A DNA stretch of 64,000 nt from Labilibaculum euxinicum (GCF_009795715.1 NZ_WTCR01000003.1:248001-312000), one strand, 5' to 3'; shown: positions 8,207 to 16,797, counted from the first letter of the stretch. Notes: generated by a model from the letters alone, not told the origin. A program made the numbers and translations.

Positions 8207-11200
8207 ATGGAAACAATCGAAAAAACAGAGCATAAAGGCTTAAATGTGTACAAAACAGTGGAAAACGATCCGCAGTATTTTGGCGGCTATCTGAATATGG
8301 CACGGTTAAATATTTTTAGTATTAACAATTCGGTTGCTCATAAAATTAAACTGCCAACTCTTTCCGATGAAGAAAAAATACTGGATAGTTTTTTATGCAC
8401 TAACAACAGAAAGCATCTCAACTGGAATTTGGCTCATTCTATTGCAGTTAAGTTTCTGCCAATAGTAAAGGTCTTCGACTTTGAGAGTCTTCCAAAACAG
8501 GAAAGAACCGGCGACCTGAATAATAGGAATGCAGGAAAAGACTTTGCTGCAATGACAGCTTCTCTACGATGTTTGTTTAGCGAAATTCAAGAGTTCAGAA
8601 ACGATTACTCTCATTACTATTCCATAGCAAATGGGGATAAAAGAAAAACGACAATTTCGGGAGAAGCGGCCGAATTTCTTAGGCTTAATTTTGCACGGGC
8701 TATTGAATATACAAAGGAAAGGTTCAACGGCGTTTTAAACGATGAAGATTTTGAACCTGCCAAAGAACGTGTGCTTGTAAATCAGGATAACACAATAACG
8801 ACTGATGGTTTTGTTTTTTTAATCTCCATGTTTTTAGAGCGGGAACATGCGTTTCAGTTTATTGGAAAAATTAAAGGCTTAAAAGGAACTCAGTTCAATA
8901 GTTTTATTGCCACACGAGAGGTATTAATGGCCTTTTGTGTTAAACTTCCGCACGATCGGTTTGTAAGCGAAGATAAAAAGCAGGCACTCACACTGGATAT
9001 AATCAATACCCTGAACCGATGCCCTAAAGAACTGTACAGCGTAATTACCGATGAGGAAAGGAAAGCATTCAAGCCAGGTTTGGATAGCCTGAAACTTGAA
9101 AATTTGTTGGATAACAGCACGAACGACAAGGCTGCTATTGAAGATTACGACAAGTACATTGAGGCACTTACACGAAAAATAAGACACAGCAACCGCTTCT
9201 CTTATTTTGCATTAAAATTTATCGACGAAACAGATATCTTTAGCAAATTGCGTTTCCAGGTTAATCTGGGGAAACTATTGATTGACGAATACGAAAAGCC
9301 CGTTAATAATGAATTGTACCCACGAAGCATTGTGCAAAATGTGAAAGCATTTGGAAAGTTAAACGATTTTGAAGAAGAGGCAGAAGTCTTAAAACAGATT
9401 GACAAAGACGGGAATTCGTTGGGCTTTGAGCAATACGCACCCTTTTACAGCACAAAAAACAATAAGATAGGTTTGCACACCAATAGTGCGAAATCGATAA
9501 TAATCAATAGGCCGAATTCTGAATCGAAAATTAAGAAAAACCTTAAGCAAGCTTTGCCCGAAGCCTTTCTTAGCTTACACGAGCTGCCCAAAATTATTGT
9601 ATTGGAACACCTGAAGAAAGGAAAACCGGAAGAATTGATCAACGATTTTATTTTGGCCTGCAACAGTAAAATTACCAACAAGCAGTTTATTGATGAGGTG
9701 AAGGCGAAATTGCCAAACGACTGGAACGAATTCAATAAAAGATCGGATTCGAAAAAAGATCCTGCCTACAAGCCAAATGCATTGGCTTATTTAAGAAAAC
9801 GTAAAAAAACCTTGGATGAGGTGCTGGCACAATACAATTTAAATCACAAACAAATACCAACACGCATTTTAGATTACTGGTTGTGTATTGTTGATATTGA
9901 TGAGAACCGAGCCATTTCCGAAAGGATTAAACGAATGAAGCGAGAGGGTATGGATCGCTTAAAGGCGTATCAGAAATTTACCAAAACCGGAAAGGGGAAA
10001 ATCCCAAAAATTGGCGAAATGGCTACTTTTCTGGCAAAGGATATTGTTGATATGGTAATCAGTACCGATAAAAAGAAAAAAATCACTTCTTTTTATTACG
10101 ATAAAATGCAGGAGTGTTTGGCCTTATTTGCCGATCCCGAAAAAAAAACGCTGTTTATTGATCTCATCAGTAAAGAGTTAATGCTTAATGATATTGGAGG
10201 ACATCCTTTCCTGAAAAATATTCGCTTTAAGAACTTAAATTATTTGCAAGACTTGTATGCAAAATACCTGCAGGAAAAAGTGAAAAGGAATGCTTATAAT
10301 GATGATTCATGGATGAATACTACCTTCTACGATTTAGCATGGGATGATAAAAAAGGTAAAGAATCTACTACGGTAAGAATTCCATTTAATCTATCTAATG
10401 TTCCTTTTACACTGCGTCAGCTAAAAGAGAAAACTAACTACAATCTGGATGAATGGCTGTATAATGTAACAAAGGGAAAGGTAAAAGGGGATGGTAAAGC
10501 GCCGATCAATTTACCAACCAACCTGTTCGATGAAACCCTAACTCGTTTGCTGCAAAATAATTTGGAAGCGCACGCAGTGGAGTATCCTGCAGAGGCCAAA
10601 TACAACGAGCTTTTTAAAATTTGGTGGAAAAAGCGCGGCGACAGCACACAAAGCTTTTACAATGCCGAAAGGGAGTATTTTATTTTTGATGAGAAAGTGA
10701 ATTTTAAACTGCAGGAGAATGCCATGTTTGCCGATTTTTATTCCGATAGTGTAAAAAAAGCCTTTAGAGCAAAACGAAATGCAAGAAGAATAGAACAAAG
10801 AACCGACCGAAGTTTGCCGGATATTAAGTTCAGTCAGGTAGAAAAAGTGTTTAAGCGAAGCATTTCGAATTCCGAAAAGCAAATTCGTTTGCTGCAGGAA
10901 GAAGATCGGATAATGCTTCTGATGCTCGAAAAACTGATGACTCCCAATCAGGATTTGAACTTAAAACTGAACCAGATAGATACGCTTTTAAACAAGATTA
11001 TTACCGTAAAGGAACTAGTTACCGGAAAATTGTATTTTGAGAATAATGCCGAAATAACAAAAACAATTGTTGATCGGCGTAAGCGCAAAGATTTCAGTAT
11101 GCTTCATAAATATGTTTTCGACCGGCGTTTGCCCGAGTTGTTCGAGTATTTTGAAGAAAACGAAATACCATTGCCCAATCTTAAAAACGAATTGGAGGCC

Positions 11201-11530
11201 TATAATGCAGCCAAACAAAAGGTTCTAGATGCGGCATTTGAACTTGAAAAAAAGCTGCTTGCAAACAATCGTGCCGATAATTTTATAGATGAGGATTGTA
11301 AAAACGGACACATTCCGCACAAAGCCTATTTGCAGTGGCTTACAAAAGAGGGGGTAATAAACGAAAACGAATTTTTGTTTTTAAATGGGGTTCGGAATTG
11401 TTTTTCGCACAATTTATTCCCTCAAAAAAGAACGATGAGTTTGTTTGTTGCCCGGTGGGACAATAGTAATTTTGCCCAACAAATAGCAGAACGTTACAAT
11501 GAGAAAATTGACGCCATACTAGCTATATAG
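8207..11530 (+). CDS. cas13b: Cas13b, type VI-B CRISPR RNA-guided RNase
   Basis: An 1107-aa single effector with one HEPN RxxxxH motif near each end: R131-N-D-Y-S-H136 (EFRNDYSHYYS) and R1063-N-C-F-S-H1068 (VRNCFSHNLFP). This terminal spacing is diagnostic of Cas13b; in Cas13a and Cas13d the motifs are internal. The length fits the family (about 1100-1200 aa). The middle part is rich in lysine and arginine, as expected for crRNA handling. The protein should process its own crRNA and, on pairing with target RNA, cleave RNA in cis and in trans. The gene follows a Csx27-like gene by 4 bp and precedes the CRISPR array by 73 bp. No cas1 or cas2 lies in the window, which is normal for VI-B. Both active sites look intact. 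Confidence 0.97.
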   Translation: METIEKTEHKGLNVYKTVENDPQYFGGYLNMARLNIFSINNSVAHKIKLPTLSDEEKILDSFLCTNNRKHLNWNLAHSIAVKFLPIVKVFDFESLPKQERTGDLNNRNAGKDFAAMTASLRCLFSEIQEFRNDYSHYYSIANGDKRKTTISGEAAEFLRLNFARAIEYTKERFNGVLNDEDFEPAKERVLVNQDNTITTDGFVFLISMFLEREHAFQFIGKIKGLKGTQFNSFIATREVLMAFCVKLPHDRFVSEDKKQALTLDIINTLNRCPKELYSVITDEERKAFKPGLDSLKLENLLDNSTNDKAAIEDYDKYIEALTRKIRHSNRFSYFALKFIDETDIFSKLRFQVNLGKLLIDEYEKPVNNELYPRSIVQNVKAFGKLNDFEEEAEVLKQIDKDGNSLGFEQYAPFYSTKNNKIGLHTNSAKSIIINRPNSESKIKKNLKQALPEAFLSLHELPKIIVLEHLKKGKPEELINDFILACNSKITNKQFIDEVKAKLPNDWNEFNKRSDSKKDPAYKPNALAYLRKRKKTLDEVLAQYNLNHKQIPTRILDYWLCIVDIDENRAISERIKRMKREGMDRLKAYQKFTKTGKGKIPKIGEMATFLAKDIVDMVISTDKKKKITSFYYDKMQECLALFADPEKKTLFIDLISKELMLNDIGGHPFLKNIRFKNLNYLQDLYAKYLQEKVKRNAYNDDSWMNTTFYDLAWDDKKGKESTTVRIPFNLSNVPFTLRQLKEKTNYNLDEWLYNVTKGKVKGDGKAPINLPTNLFDETLTRLLQNNLEAHAVEYPAEAKYNELFKIWWKKRGDSTQSFYNAEREYFIFDEKVNFKLQENAMFADFYSDSVKKAFRAKRNARRIEQRTDRSLPDIKFSQVEKVFKRSISNSEKQIRLLQEEDRIMLLMLEKLMTPNQDLNLKLNQIDTLLNKIITVKELVTGKLYFENNAEITKTIVDRRKRKDFSMLHKYVFDRRLPELFEYFEENEIPLPNLKNELEAYNAAKQKVLDAAFELEKKLLANNRADNFIDEDCKNGHIPHKAYLQWLTKEGVINENEFLFLNGVRNCFSHNLFPQKRTMSLFVARWDNSNFAQQIAERYNEKIDAILAI

Positions 11531-11542
11531 TAGAAAATACTT

Positions 11543-11567
11543 CCGTTTTTTGCCCGGCAAAAAACGG
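11543..11567 (+). terminator. Perfect palindrome between cas13b and the CRISPR array
   Basis: Twelve-base arms CCGTTTTTTGCC and GGCAAAAAACGG around a single C, starting 12 bp after the cas13b stop. It could end the cas13b transcript, but there is only a weak T-run after it (TTTATCC), so read-through into the array is possible. Confidence 0.55.
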
Positions 11568-11578
11568 TTTATCCTTTG
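11546..11578 (+). promoter_or_regulatory. Possible array leader promoter
   Basis: TTTTTTG (11546-11552), 17 bp, then TATCCTTTG (11570-11578), which is a TA..TTTG-type -7 with one extra base. It lies 25 bp before the first repeat and overlaps the palindrome. Weak; offered because the array may need its own promoter if the palindrome terminates cas13b. Confidence 0.3.
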
Positions 11579-11603
11579 CAAATAAGGCATTTATAAAACC
11601 TAG

Positions 11604-12035
11604 GTTGTAATTGCTCTTATTTTGAAGGGTATACACAACCCATGTGTATCCGTATCTATTTACCATTGTGTTGTAATTGCTCTTATTTTGAAGGGTATAC
11701 ACAACACCTAAACATGAAAAAACTGAAAGAATAATGTTGTAATTGCTCTTATTTTGAAGGGTATACACAACAACGGCTTCAAGTTGATACTCCTGTGAAT
11801 TAGTTGTAATTGCTCTTATTTTGAAGGGTATACACAACAAATCTGATGTATAGATTATTTTTCTGGGTGTGTTGTAATTGCTCTTATTTTGAAGGGTATA
11901 CACAACCTCCTTTTACACTTCCTCCTAATTTTTTTAGTTGTAATTGCTCTTATTTTGAAGGGTATACACAACATCCATTGCCCCGTGCTTTAGCCCGGGG
12001 ATTGTAAATATTTTATTTGGAAGAGGACACACAAC
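11604..12035 (+). CRISPR. Type VI-B CRISPR array: six identical 36-bp repeats plus a damaged terminal repeat
   Basis: Repeats start at 11604, 11670, 11736, 11803, 11871 and 11937. Each is 36 bp, beginning GTTGTAATTGC and ending GTATACACAAC. The ends GTTGT/ACAAC pair, and an inner stem TCTTATTTTGAAG is possible. Spacers are 30, 30, 31, 32, 30 and 28 bp. A seventh, degenerate repeat ends at 12035 with 19 of 23 matches to the 3' part. The repeat closely resembles the Bergeyella zoohelcum VI-B1 repeat as I remember it (six differences, two of them compensatory in the inner stem). That gives the crRNA strand as plus, and puts the damaged repeat at the leader-distal end. Confidence 0.97.
11973..12012 (-). 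repeat. REP-like element occupying the last spacer and the start of the terminal repeat
   Basis: The reverse complement reads AATATTTACAATCC-CCGG-GCTAAAGC-ACGGG-GCAATGGAT. This is the same layout as the REP-like copy at 4818-4859 and those in the 160-bp array. It begins exactly at the end of repeat 6 and replaces the first 13 or so bases of repeat 7. Confidence 0.75.
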
Positions 12036-12075
12036 AACTATTGAATGTTAGGAAATTCATGCAGTAGCTATTTTG

Positions 12076-12106
12076 AAAAGGCCAGGCCCTCAGTCCGGCC
12101 TTTTTT
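12076..12106 (+). terminator. Rho-independent terminator downstream of the CRISPR array
   Basis: AAAAGGCCAGG...CCGGCCTTTTTT forms a GC-rich hairpin with a T-run, 41 bp after the terminal repeat. It would define the 3' end of the pre-crRNA. Confidence 0.8.
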
Positions 12107-12109
12107 CTT

Positions 12110-12414
12110 GTCCAACGGAAAAGAAGTCTTCTATGAGTTTCAGATATCCCGTCCAGCGGAAAAAATGTCTTCCATGAGTTTCAGATATCCCGTCCAGTGG
12201 AAAAAATGTCTTCTATGAGTTTCAGATATTCCGTCCAGTGGAAAAGATGTCTTCCATGAGTTTCAGATATTCCGTCCAGCGGAAAAGAAGTCTTCTATGA
12301 GTTTCAGATATTCCGTCCAACGGAAAAGATGGCTTCTATGAGTTTCAGATATTCCGTCCAGTGGAAAAAATGCCTTCCATGAGTTTCAGATATCCCGTCC
12401 AACGAAAAAAATGG
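12110..12414. repeat. Tandem array, period exactly 41 bp, seven full units plus a partial one
   Basis: GTCCARYGG recurs at 12110, 12151, 12192, 12233, 12274, 12315 and 12356, and a variant at 12397. Each unit also holds CTTCYATGAGTTTCAGATAT. The period never varies, while internal bases drift (AGCGG/AGTGG/AACGG). It begins directly after the array terminator. It does not resemble the CRISPR repeat, and the intervals between conserved blocks are too similar to be spacers. Confidence 0.93.
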
Positions 12415-12719
12415 TTAATATGAATTTGTGTTAGGAGTAAATATCAATTGGTTAAATAAAATATGGAGTTGTTTATCTGAGGAGTTTATAAAAGTTTGTT
12501 TTAATTAGTTATTAATTATCTGTTAATCTGATAAAATAGTTTAAATAGGGTGGTAGTTTTAGTCTATTTTGACTGGTGTTGTTGATTGTTTTCTATTTTA
12601 ATCTGCTAACATAGGCCTTTTGTGTTTGTGTATTCATCCATAATTTATTGGTTTATGTTTGTTTTTTAAAATATTATGAATAATTTTAGCTTTCAATTTT
12701 TAACCAAACCCAAACAGAG
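12415..12719. other. AT-rich upstream region of the DUF6261-like gene
   Basis: No gene seen. A perfect TAnnTTTG -7 box (TATGTTTG, 12654-12661) lies 58 bp before the next start codon, but no -33 element sits at the right distance, so the promoter call is weak. Confidence 0.4.
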
Positions 12720-13454
12720 ATGAAAAAAATACATGCAAATGCAATTACCAATGAAGTTGTAGAAGCCTGTCAAGGCATAATAGAATTAAGTAAAAAATAT
12801 CCCATAACAGAAGATGCATACTACAGCATCACACTCGAAAAATTAACCGGGATGTCGAACGAGTTAATTGGGAAGGTTAATGCGGGTTGGTTGAATAGTG
12901 AATTAAAGGATAAGGATGAGGCACGTGATTTGGATCTGCGCGCCATTTTTTATGAAGTAAAAGCCAAATGCATGCGCCGCCCAAGTGCTGCTCAGGAAAA
13001 GGCTTTGCATATAAATGAAATTTTGAATCGTTACGGGATAAAAATCGCCGAAGAATCGTACAGCATAGAAAGTGTTGGAGTGCGGGCCATGTTGAGCGAT
13101 TTAAATGCGCCCGAATTGGAGGAACATGTTCAGGCAATACCTGATTTAAAACAATTGATGGATAATTTGGAGCAATCGCAGGCCGGTTTTGATGTTTCAG
13201 CATCCAAATTAATCGAAGACAAAAACGAACGGGAAAATACCAAATCGGCATCGGTTGTTGCCCAGGAATTGAAGAACATTATTAACAATGAGTTGTTGGG
13301 TTATTTAGGCGCAATGGCGAAGGTAAATCCTGCAAAATACAAGCCTTTTGCCGATGTGGTAAGTACATTAATTGAAACCGGCAATAACAAGCTGCGCGAC
13401 CGTATGGCTGCTTTAAAGCGCAAAAAGGAAAAAGTAGATTTAAAATTGAACTAA
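12720..13454 (+). CDS. DUF6261-like protein of unknown function
   Basis: A 244-aa soluble protein, mostly predicted helical, with no signal peptide, no membrane segment and no recognised catalytic motif. The sequence (MKKIHANAITNEVVEAC..., later EYVKAKCMRRPSAAQ-like and KYKPFADVVSTLIETGN segments) resembles the Bacteroidota family DUF6261, which has many copies per genome. It has its own terminator and is separated from the CRISPR array by another terminator and the 41-bp array, so I do not regard it as part of the CRISPR operon. The family name is from memory and uncertain; its role is unknown. Confidence 0.6.
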   Translation: MKKIHANAITNEVVEACQGIIELSKKYPITEDAYYSITLEKLTGMSNELIGKVNAGWLNSELKDKDEARDLDLRAIFYEVKAKCMRRPSAAQEKALHINEILNRYGIKIAEESYSIESVGVRAMLSDLNAPELEEHVQAIPDLKQLMDNLEQSQAGFDVSASKLIEDKNERENTKSASVVAQELKNIINNELLGYLGAMAKVNPAKYKPFADVVSTLIETGNNKLRDRMAALKRKKEKVDLKLN

Positions 13455-13488
13455 AGAGAATTACTTGCAACTACATACAAACTGAAGC

Positions 13489-13524
13489 AAACCCCTTTGA
13501 ACAATTGTCCGAAGGGGTTTTTTT
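13489..13524 (+). terminator. Rho-independent terminator after the DUF6261-like gene
   Basis: AACCCCTT...AAGGGGTT hairpin followed by a T-run. Confidence 0.88.
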
Positions 13525-13852
13525 ATGTGTTTTTAATTGGCATCTTTTTTTAAGGGCTTTCGCTTTAGTTCAAATCTTTAGTAAGACCGGGAAGCTGAGA
13601 ACTTGTTCGAAGATCGCCCGGCCACACTTAGATTTGAGTTAAATAAGGAAGTTTTTTAAAAAGCAGCCTTGAATTTCTTTGCTTCGTTTCTTGTTTCAAG
13701 ACAAGAAAAGATGTCGCGTTTGGGCGGAAAGCCCAATTACTAAAATCAATTAGGACAAGACTGATACAATATTATATTGTTTCTCTTATTTATTGAGCTG
13801 CGGCGATCGAAAAAAAAATGCGGTATTACTTTTCATCATCACATTGGGCTGA
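13525..13852. other. Intergenic stretch, no gene recognised
   Basis: About 330 bp between convergent transcription units. It holds short imperfect palindromes (for example around TTTCAAGACAAG at 13690) and nothing I can name. Confidence 0.4.
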
Positions 13853-14866
13853 TTATACCGCATTTACTTCCATTTCCAGCTTCACACCAAATTTATAGAG
13901 CACCGATTTTCTGATTTCGTTGGCCAATTCGAGTATTTCAGATCCTTTTGCATGTCCAAGATTCACAATCACCAGTGCCTGATCTTTGTGAACACCGGCA
14001 TCGCCTATTTGTTTGCCTTTCCAGCCGCATTGTTCAATCAGCCAGCCGGCGGCCAGTTTGCTTTGTGTTTCGTTTAGCTCATAAACAGGCATGCCTTCGT
14101 GCTTTGCTTTTAGCGCATCGGCTTCAGCCTTGGCAACCACAGGGTTTTTGAAAAAACTGCCTGCATTGCCCAGTACTTTTGGGTCGGGCAGTTTGCTTTC
14201 GCGGATTTTGATGATTACCTCGCGGATATTTTTCAGATTCACTTCATCGTAAGCTTCCAGTTCCCGGGCAATGGCGCCGTAATGAACTTTAAATTCGGCC
14301 TGTTTGCTGAATCGGAAGTTAACGTGGGTAATGATGAATTGATTTTTGTATTCGTTTTTAAAAACACTGTACCTATAGTCGAATTCGCAGTGCGCATTGC
14401 TGAAAGTTACTTTTTTGTTGCTCTCAATGGATATGGCTTCCACGCTTTCAATCACGTCTTTTACCTCAACACCATAGGCTCCTATATTTTGAATGGGAGC
14501 TGCACCAACCACACCCGGAATCAGGGACAGATTTTCGATACCCGATAAATGATTTTCAACACTCCAGGCTACAAATTCATCCCAATCTTCGTTGGCACCC
14601 ACCTGCACCAAAACCGAATCGTCATCTTCTTCAATAATTTTTATTCCCTTCACCTTTGGATGAATCACCAGGCCGTTAAAGTCTTCGGTAAACAGAAGGT
14701 TGCTGCCGCCGCCCAGCAGTAAATACTGAATGTTAAGAATATCATTCTTGCTTAAAAAGTCTTGAATTTCTTCGACAGTATCAAATTCGAAAAAATATCT
14801 GGCATTGGCTTCTATGCCAAATGTGTTATAATCTTTTAAGGAAACGTTTTTACGAAGAGAGGCCAT
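13853..14866 (-). CDS. murB: UDP-N-acetylenolpyruvoylglucosamine reductase (MurB)
   Basis: A 337-aa FAD enzyme that reduces UDP-GlcNAc-enolpyruvate to UDP-MurNAc in peptidoglycan synthesis, in the cytoplasm. Visible landmarks are NTFGIEANAR near the N terminus, the FAD-binding LLLGGGSNLLF, IENLSLIPGVVGAAPIQNIGAYGVEVKDVI, the catalytic-serine segment GNAGSFFKNPVV and the C-terminal AGWLIEQCGWKG. The length matches E. coli-type (type I) MurB. It lies 45 bp downstream of a threonine aldolase gene on the same strand and may be co-transcribed with it. Confidence 0.97.
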   Translation of the reverse strand: MASLRKNVSLKDYNTFGIEANARYFFEFDTVEEIQDFLSKNDILNIQYLLLGGGSNLLFTEDFNGLVIHPKVKGIKIIEEDDDSVLVQVGANEDWDEFVAWSVENHLSGIENLSLIPGVVGAAPIQNIGAYGVEVKDVIESVEAISIESNKKVTFSNAHCEFDYRYSVFKNEYKNQFIITHVNFRFSKQAEFKVHYGAIARELEAYDEVNLKNIREVIIKIRESKLPDPKVLGNAGSFFKNPVVAKAEADALKAKHEGMPVYELNETQSKLAAGWLIEQCGWKGKQIGDAGVHKDQALVIVNLGHAKGSEILELANEIRKSVLYKFGVKLEMEVNAV

Positions 14867-14911
14867 GTTATCAGTTTTCAGTGAGCAGTAATCAGTTATT
14901 GGTGAATGGAA

Positions 14912-15937
14912 TTAAAGAGTCTGTTTAAGAAGTTTTACAAAACCAAGAATATCATCTTCGGTGGTGTCGAAAGAGCACAGCCAGCGCACTTCGCCTGCAT
15001 GTTCATCCCAAACCCAAAAAAAGTATTCTTTCTGAAGTTGTTCAATTTTATTTTTAGGGACAAGTGCCCAAATACCGTTGGCCTGAACCTTTTGGGTAAT
15101 TTTTATCTGATCTATTTTTAGGACTTCCTGTTCGAGCAGTTTGGCCATTTTGTTGGCATGACGGGCTGTTTTCAGCCACAATCCGTTGGTGAGCATGGCA
15201 TCGAACTGTGCACCGATGTATCTCATTTTAGAACAAAGCTGCATGCTTTGTTTACGAACGTATTTGGCTTCTTTCGATAGTTCCGGATTAAAAAAGATGA
15301 CTGCTTCGCCCAGCATCATGCCGTTTTTGGTACCGCCAAAACTGAGTACATCAACACCGGCAAGGGTGGTAAATTCTTTTACATCAACATCCAGACTTAC
15401 AACAGCGTTTGCCAGTCGTGCGCCGTCCATATGAACGTACATGTTGTTGGCATGTGCCAAATCGCAGATGGCTTTCACTTCTTCGGGCGTATAAACGGTT
15501 CCCAGTTCGGTACATTGAGTAATCGAAATCATTTTTGGCTGGGAGTGATGCTCAAAACCAAATCCGTGCAAATGCGGGAGAATTAATTCGGGCGATATTT
15601 TGCCGTCGGGTGTTTCAATAGGAATAACTTTACATCCTGTAAATTTATCCGGGGCACCGCACTCGTCAACCTGAATGTGAGCCGTTGCCGGACAAATAAT
15701 GGAATGATAGGATTGGGTTAATGTTGAAAGACTAATAACATTGGCTCCGGTTCCGTTGAAGGCAAAGTATACATCAATATTGTTTCCAAACAGGGTTTTG
15801 AACTTTTCAATTGCGGCAGCTGTGTACGGATCTCCGCCGTAAGCCATTACATGACCTTGGTTCGAATTCTGAATAGCCTCCATTACCTCTGGCAATATTC
15901 CTGAAAAATTATCGCTTGCAAATCCTCTTTTATTCAT
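14912..15937 (-). CDS. Threonine aldolase family PLP enzyme
   Basis: A 341-aa fold-type I PLP enzyme. The Schiff-base lysine is K204 in LSFGGTKNGMM, and the aspartate that pairs with the PLP ring nitrogen lies in MYVHMDGARLANA (D171). This matches low-specificity L-threonine aldolases, which split threonine or allo-threonine into glycine and acetaldehyde. Some relatives act on other beta-hydroxy amino acids, so substrate preference is open. It sits upstream of murB on the minus strand. Confidence 0.92.
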   Translation of the reverse strand: MNKRGFASDNFSGILPEVMEAIQNSNQGHVMAYGGDPYTAAAIEKFKTLFGNNIDVYFAFNGTGANVISLSTLTQSYHSIICPATAHIQVDECGAPDKFTGCKVIPIETPDGKISPELILPHLHGFGFEHHSQPKMISITQCTELGTVYTPEEVKAICDLAHANNMYVHMDGARLANAVVSLDVDVKEFTTLAGVDVLSFGGTKNGMMLGEAVIFFNPELSKEAKYVRKQSMQLCSKMRYIGAQFDAMLTNGLWLKTARHANKMAKLLEQEVLKIDQIKITQKVQANGIWALVPKNKIEQLQKEYFFWVWDEHAGEVRWLCSFDTTEDDILGFVKLLKQTL

Positions 15938-16151
15938 TTCTATGCTTTTTTATCGAAGCATTAAAAGTAAACTTTATTCATTAAATATTTCGATAAAAAG
16001 TTTGAAAATGCTGTACTGCCATTTAAAATACGAATGTTTTGCTTCTGCTTAATTCTCTGAGCGATTTTCCCGATGGGTGTTTCGGCAGAAAGAAAATGGG
16101 AACAAGCGTCTTGTAAATCAGTCTGATATCTCTTATCTAAAATCTGATAAT

Positions 16152-16697
16152 CTATTTTAAAAGAATTTTTATTTTTTGAAGTAAAACAGATAGCTCTTCG
16201 GGTTTGGCTTCGCCTTTGGTAAGGAACTGAATTCTACCTTCTTTATCCAAAAGGAAAAGGTAACACAGCTTTTTGTCCTGAACATCGAAGTAGTCGTAAT
16301 AGCTGTCCAAAGGGCCATAATAAGTCATTACATTTTTGTGCATTGGTTTGGCAATGCCGCCCCGCATTCCATTGTCGATATAATGCGACAGCCAAGAGTA
16401 AAAGTTACTGATCATGGGCACTTCAATAAAACGAAAATCGTTGCGGATGCTGAATTCTTTCATGAGTGGTTTGGTCCAGGTGTCAACTTGGGCTTGAGTA
16501 CCTCTTTTAAATGCAATGATTAAAACGCTCACTTTTCCTTTGCAATGATCGGGAAGAGTGACCATTTTAGAGGACAACAATTCCCCTTTTATTTCGGGGA
16601 AAAGATCTCCTGATTTTAATTTATCTGGATTTTGTGCTGCTGTTTGCTGGATGATGATAATGCTAAGAAATACTGCAGTTATAATTGATCTGATCAT
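16152..16697 (-). CDS. Secreted thioredoxin-fold protein, ATP10/AhpC-like, without catalytic cysteine
   Basis: A 181-aa protein with a signal peptide (MIRSIITAVFLSIIIIQQTAAQ). The mature part has the layout of peroxiredoxin or thioredoxin-like proteins (GDLFPEIKGELLSSKMVTLPDHCKGKVSVLIIAFKRGTQAQ; YLFLLDKEGRIQFLTKGEA). The usual CxxC or peroxidatic Cys position is taken by FKRGTQ. The LLDKEGRIQFLTKGEA segment recalls ATP10-type proteins. It is expected to be periplasmic, with a non-redox or chaperone-like role (inference). Confidence 0.6.
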   Translation of the reverse strand: MIRSIITAVFLSIIIIQQTAAQNPDKLKSGDLFPEIKGELLSSKMVTLPDHCKGKVSVLIIAFKRGTQAQVDTWTKPLMKEFSIRNDFRFIEVPMISNFYSWLSHYIDNGMRGGIAKPMHKNVMTYYGPLDSYYDYFDVQDKKLCYLFLLDKEGRIQFLTKGEAKPEELSVLLQKIKILLK

Positions 16698-16797
16698 TAT
16701 GCCGTTTTAAAATCAAAATATGTAGAATGCCGATCGAACAAACAGGAAGCAATGTTGAGCATGGCGAAATGCAGCCCGCTGATTTATTCAATCGGTA

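Noticed and set aside
11523-11903. 126-codon minus-strand open frame with a repeated VVYTLQNKSNYN motif.
   Set aside because: It is the CRISPR repeat read in antisense; the recurring peptide is the translated repeat and spacers make up the rest.
11907-11936. A 16-base match (CTTCCTCCTAATTTTT) between spacer 5 and the histidine kinase gene at 36571-36586, as possible self-targeting.
   Set aside because: It covers about half the spacer, is low in complexity, and is in the same sense as the kinase mRNA, so the crRNA would not pair with that mRNA.
12110-12414. The 41-bp array as a second CRISPR array.
   Set aside because: There are no distinct variable spacers between conserved repeats; the whole unit is similar from copy to copy, with dispersed substitutions.
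12720-13454. The DUF6261-like gene as a component of the CRISPR system.
   Set aside because: Separated from the array by a terminator and a 300-bp tandem repeat block, with its own terminator; the family is widespread outside CRISPR loci.
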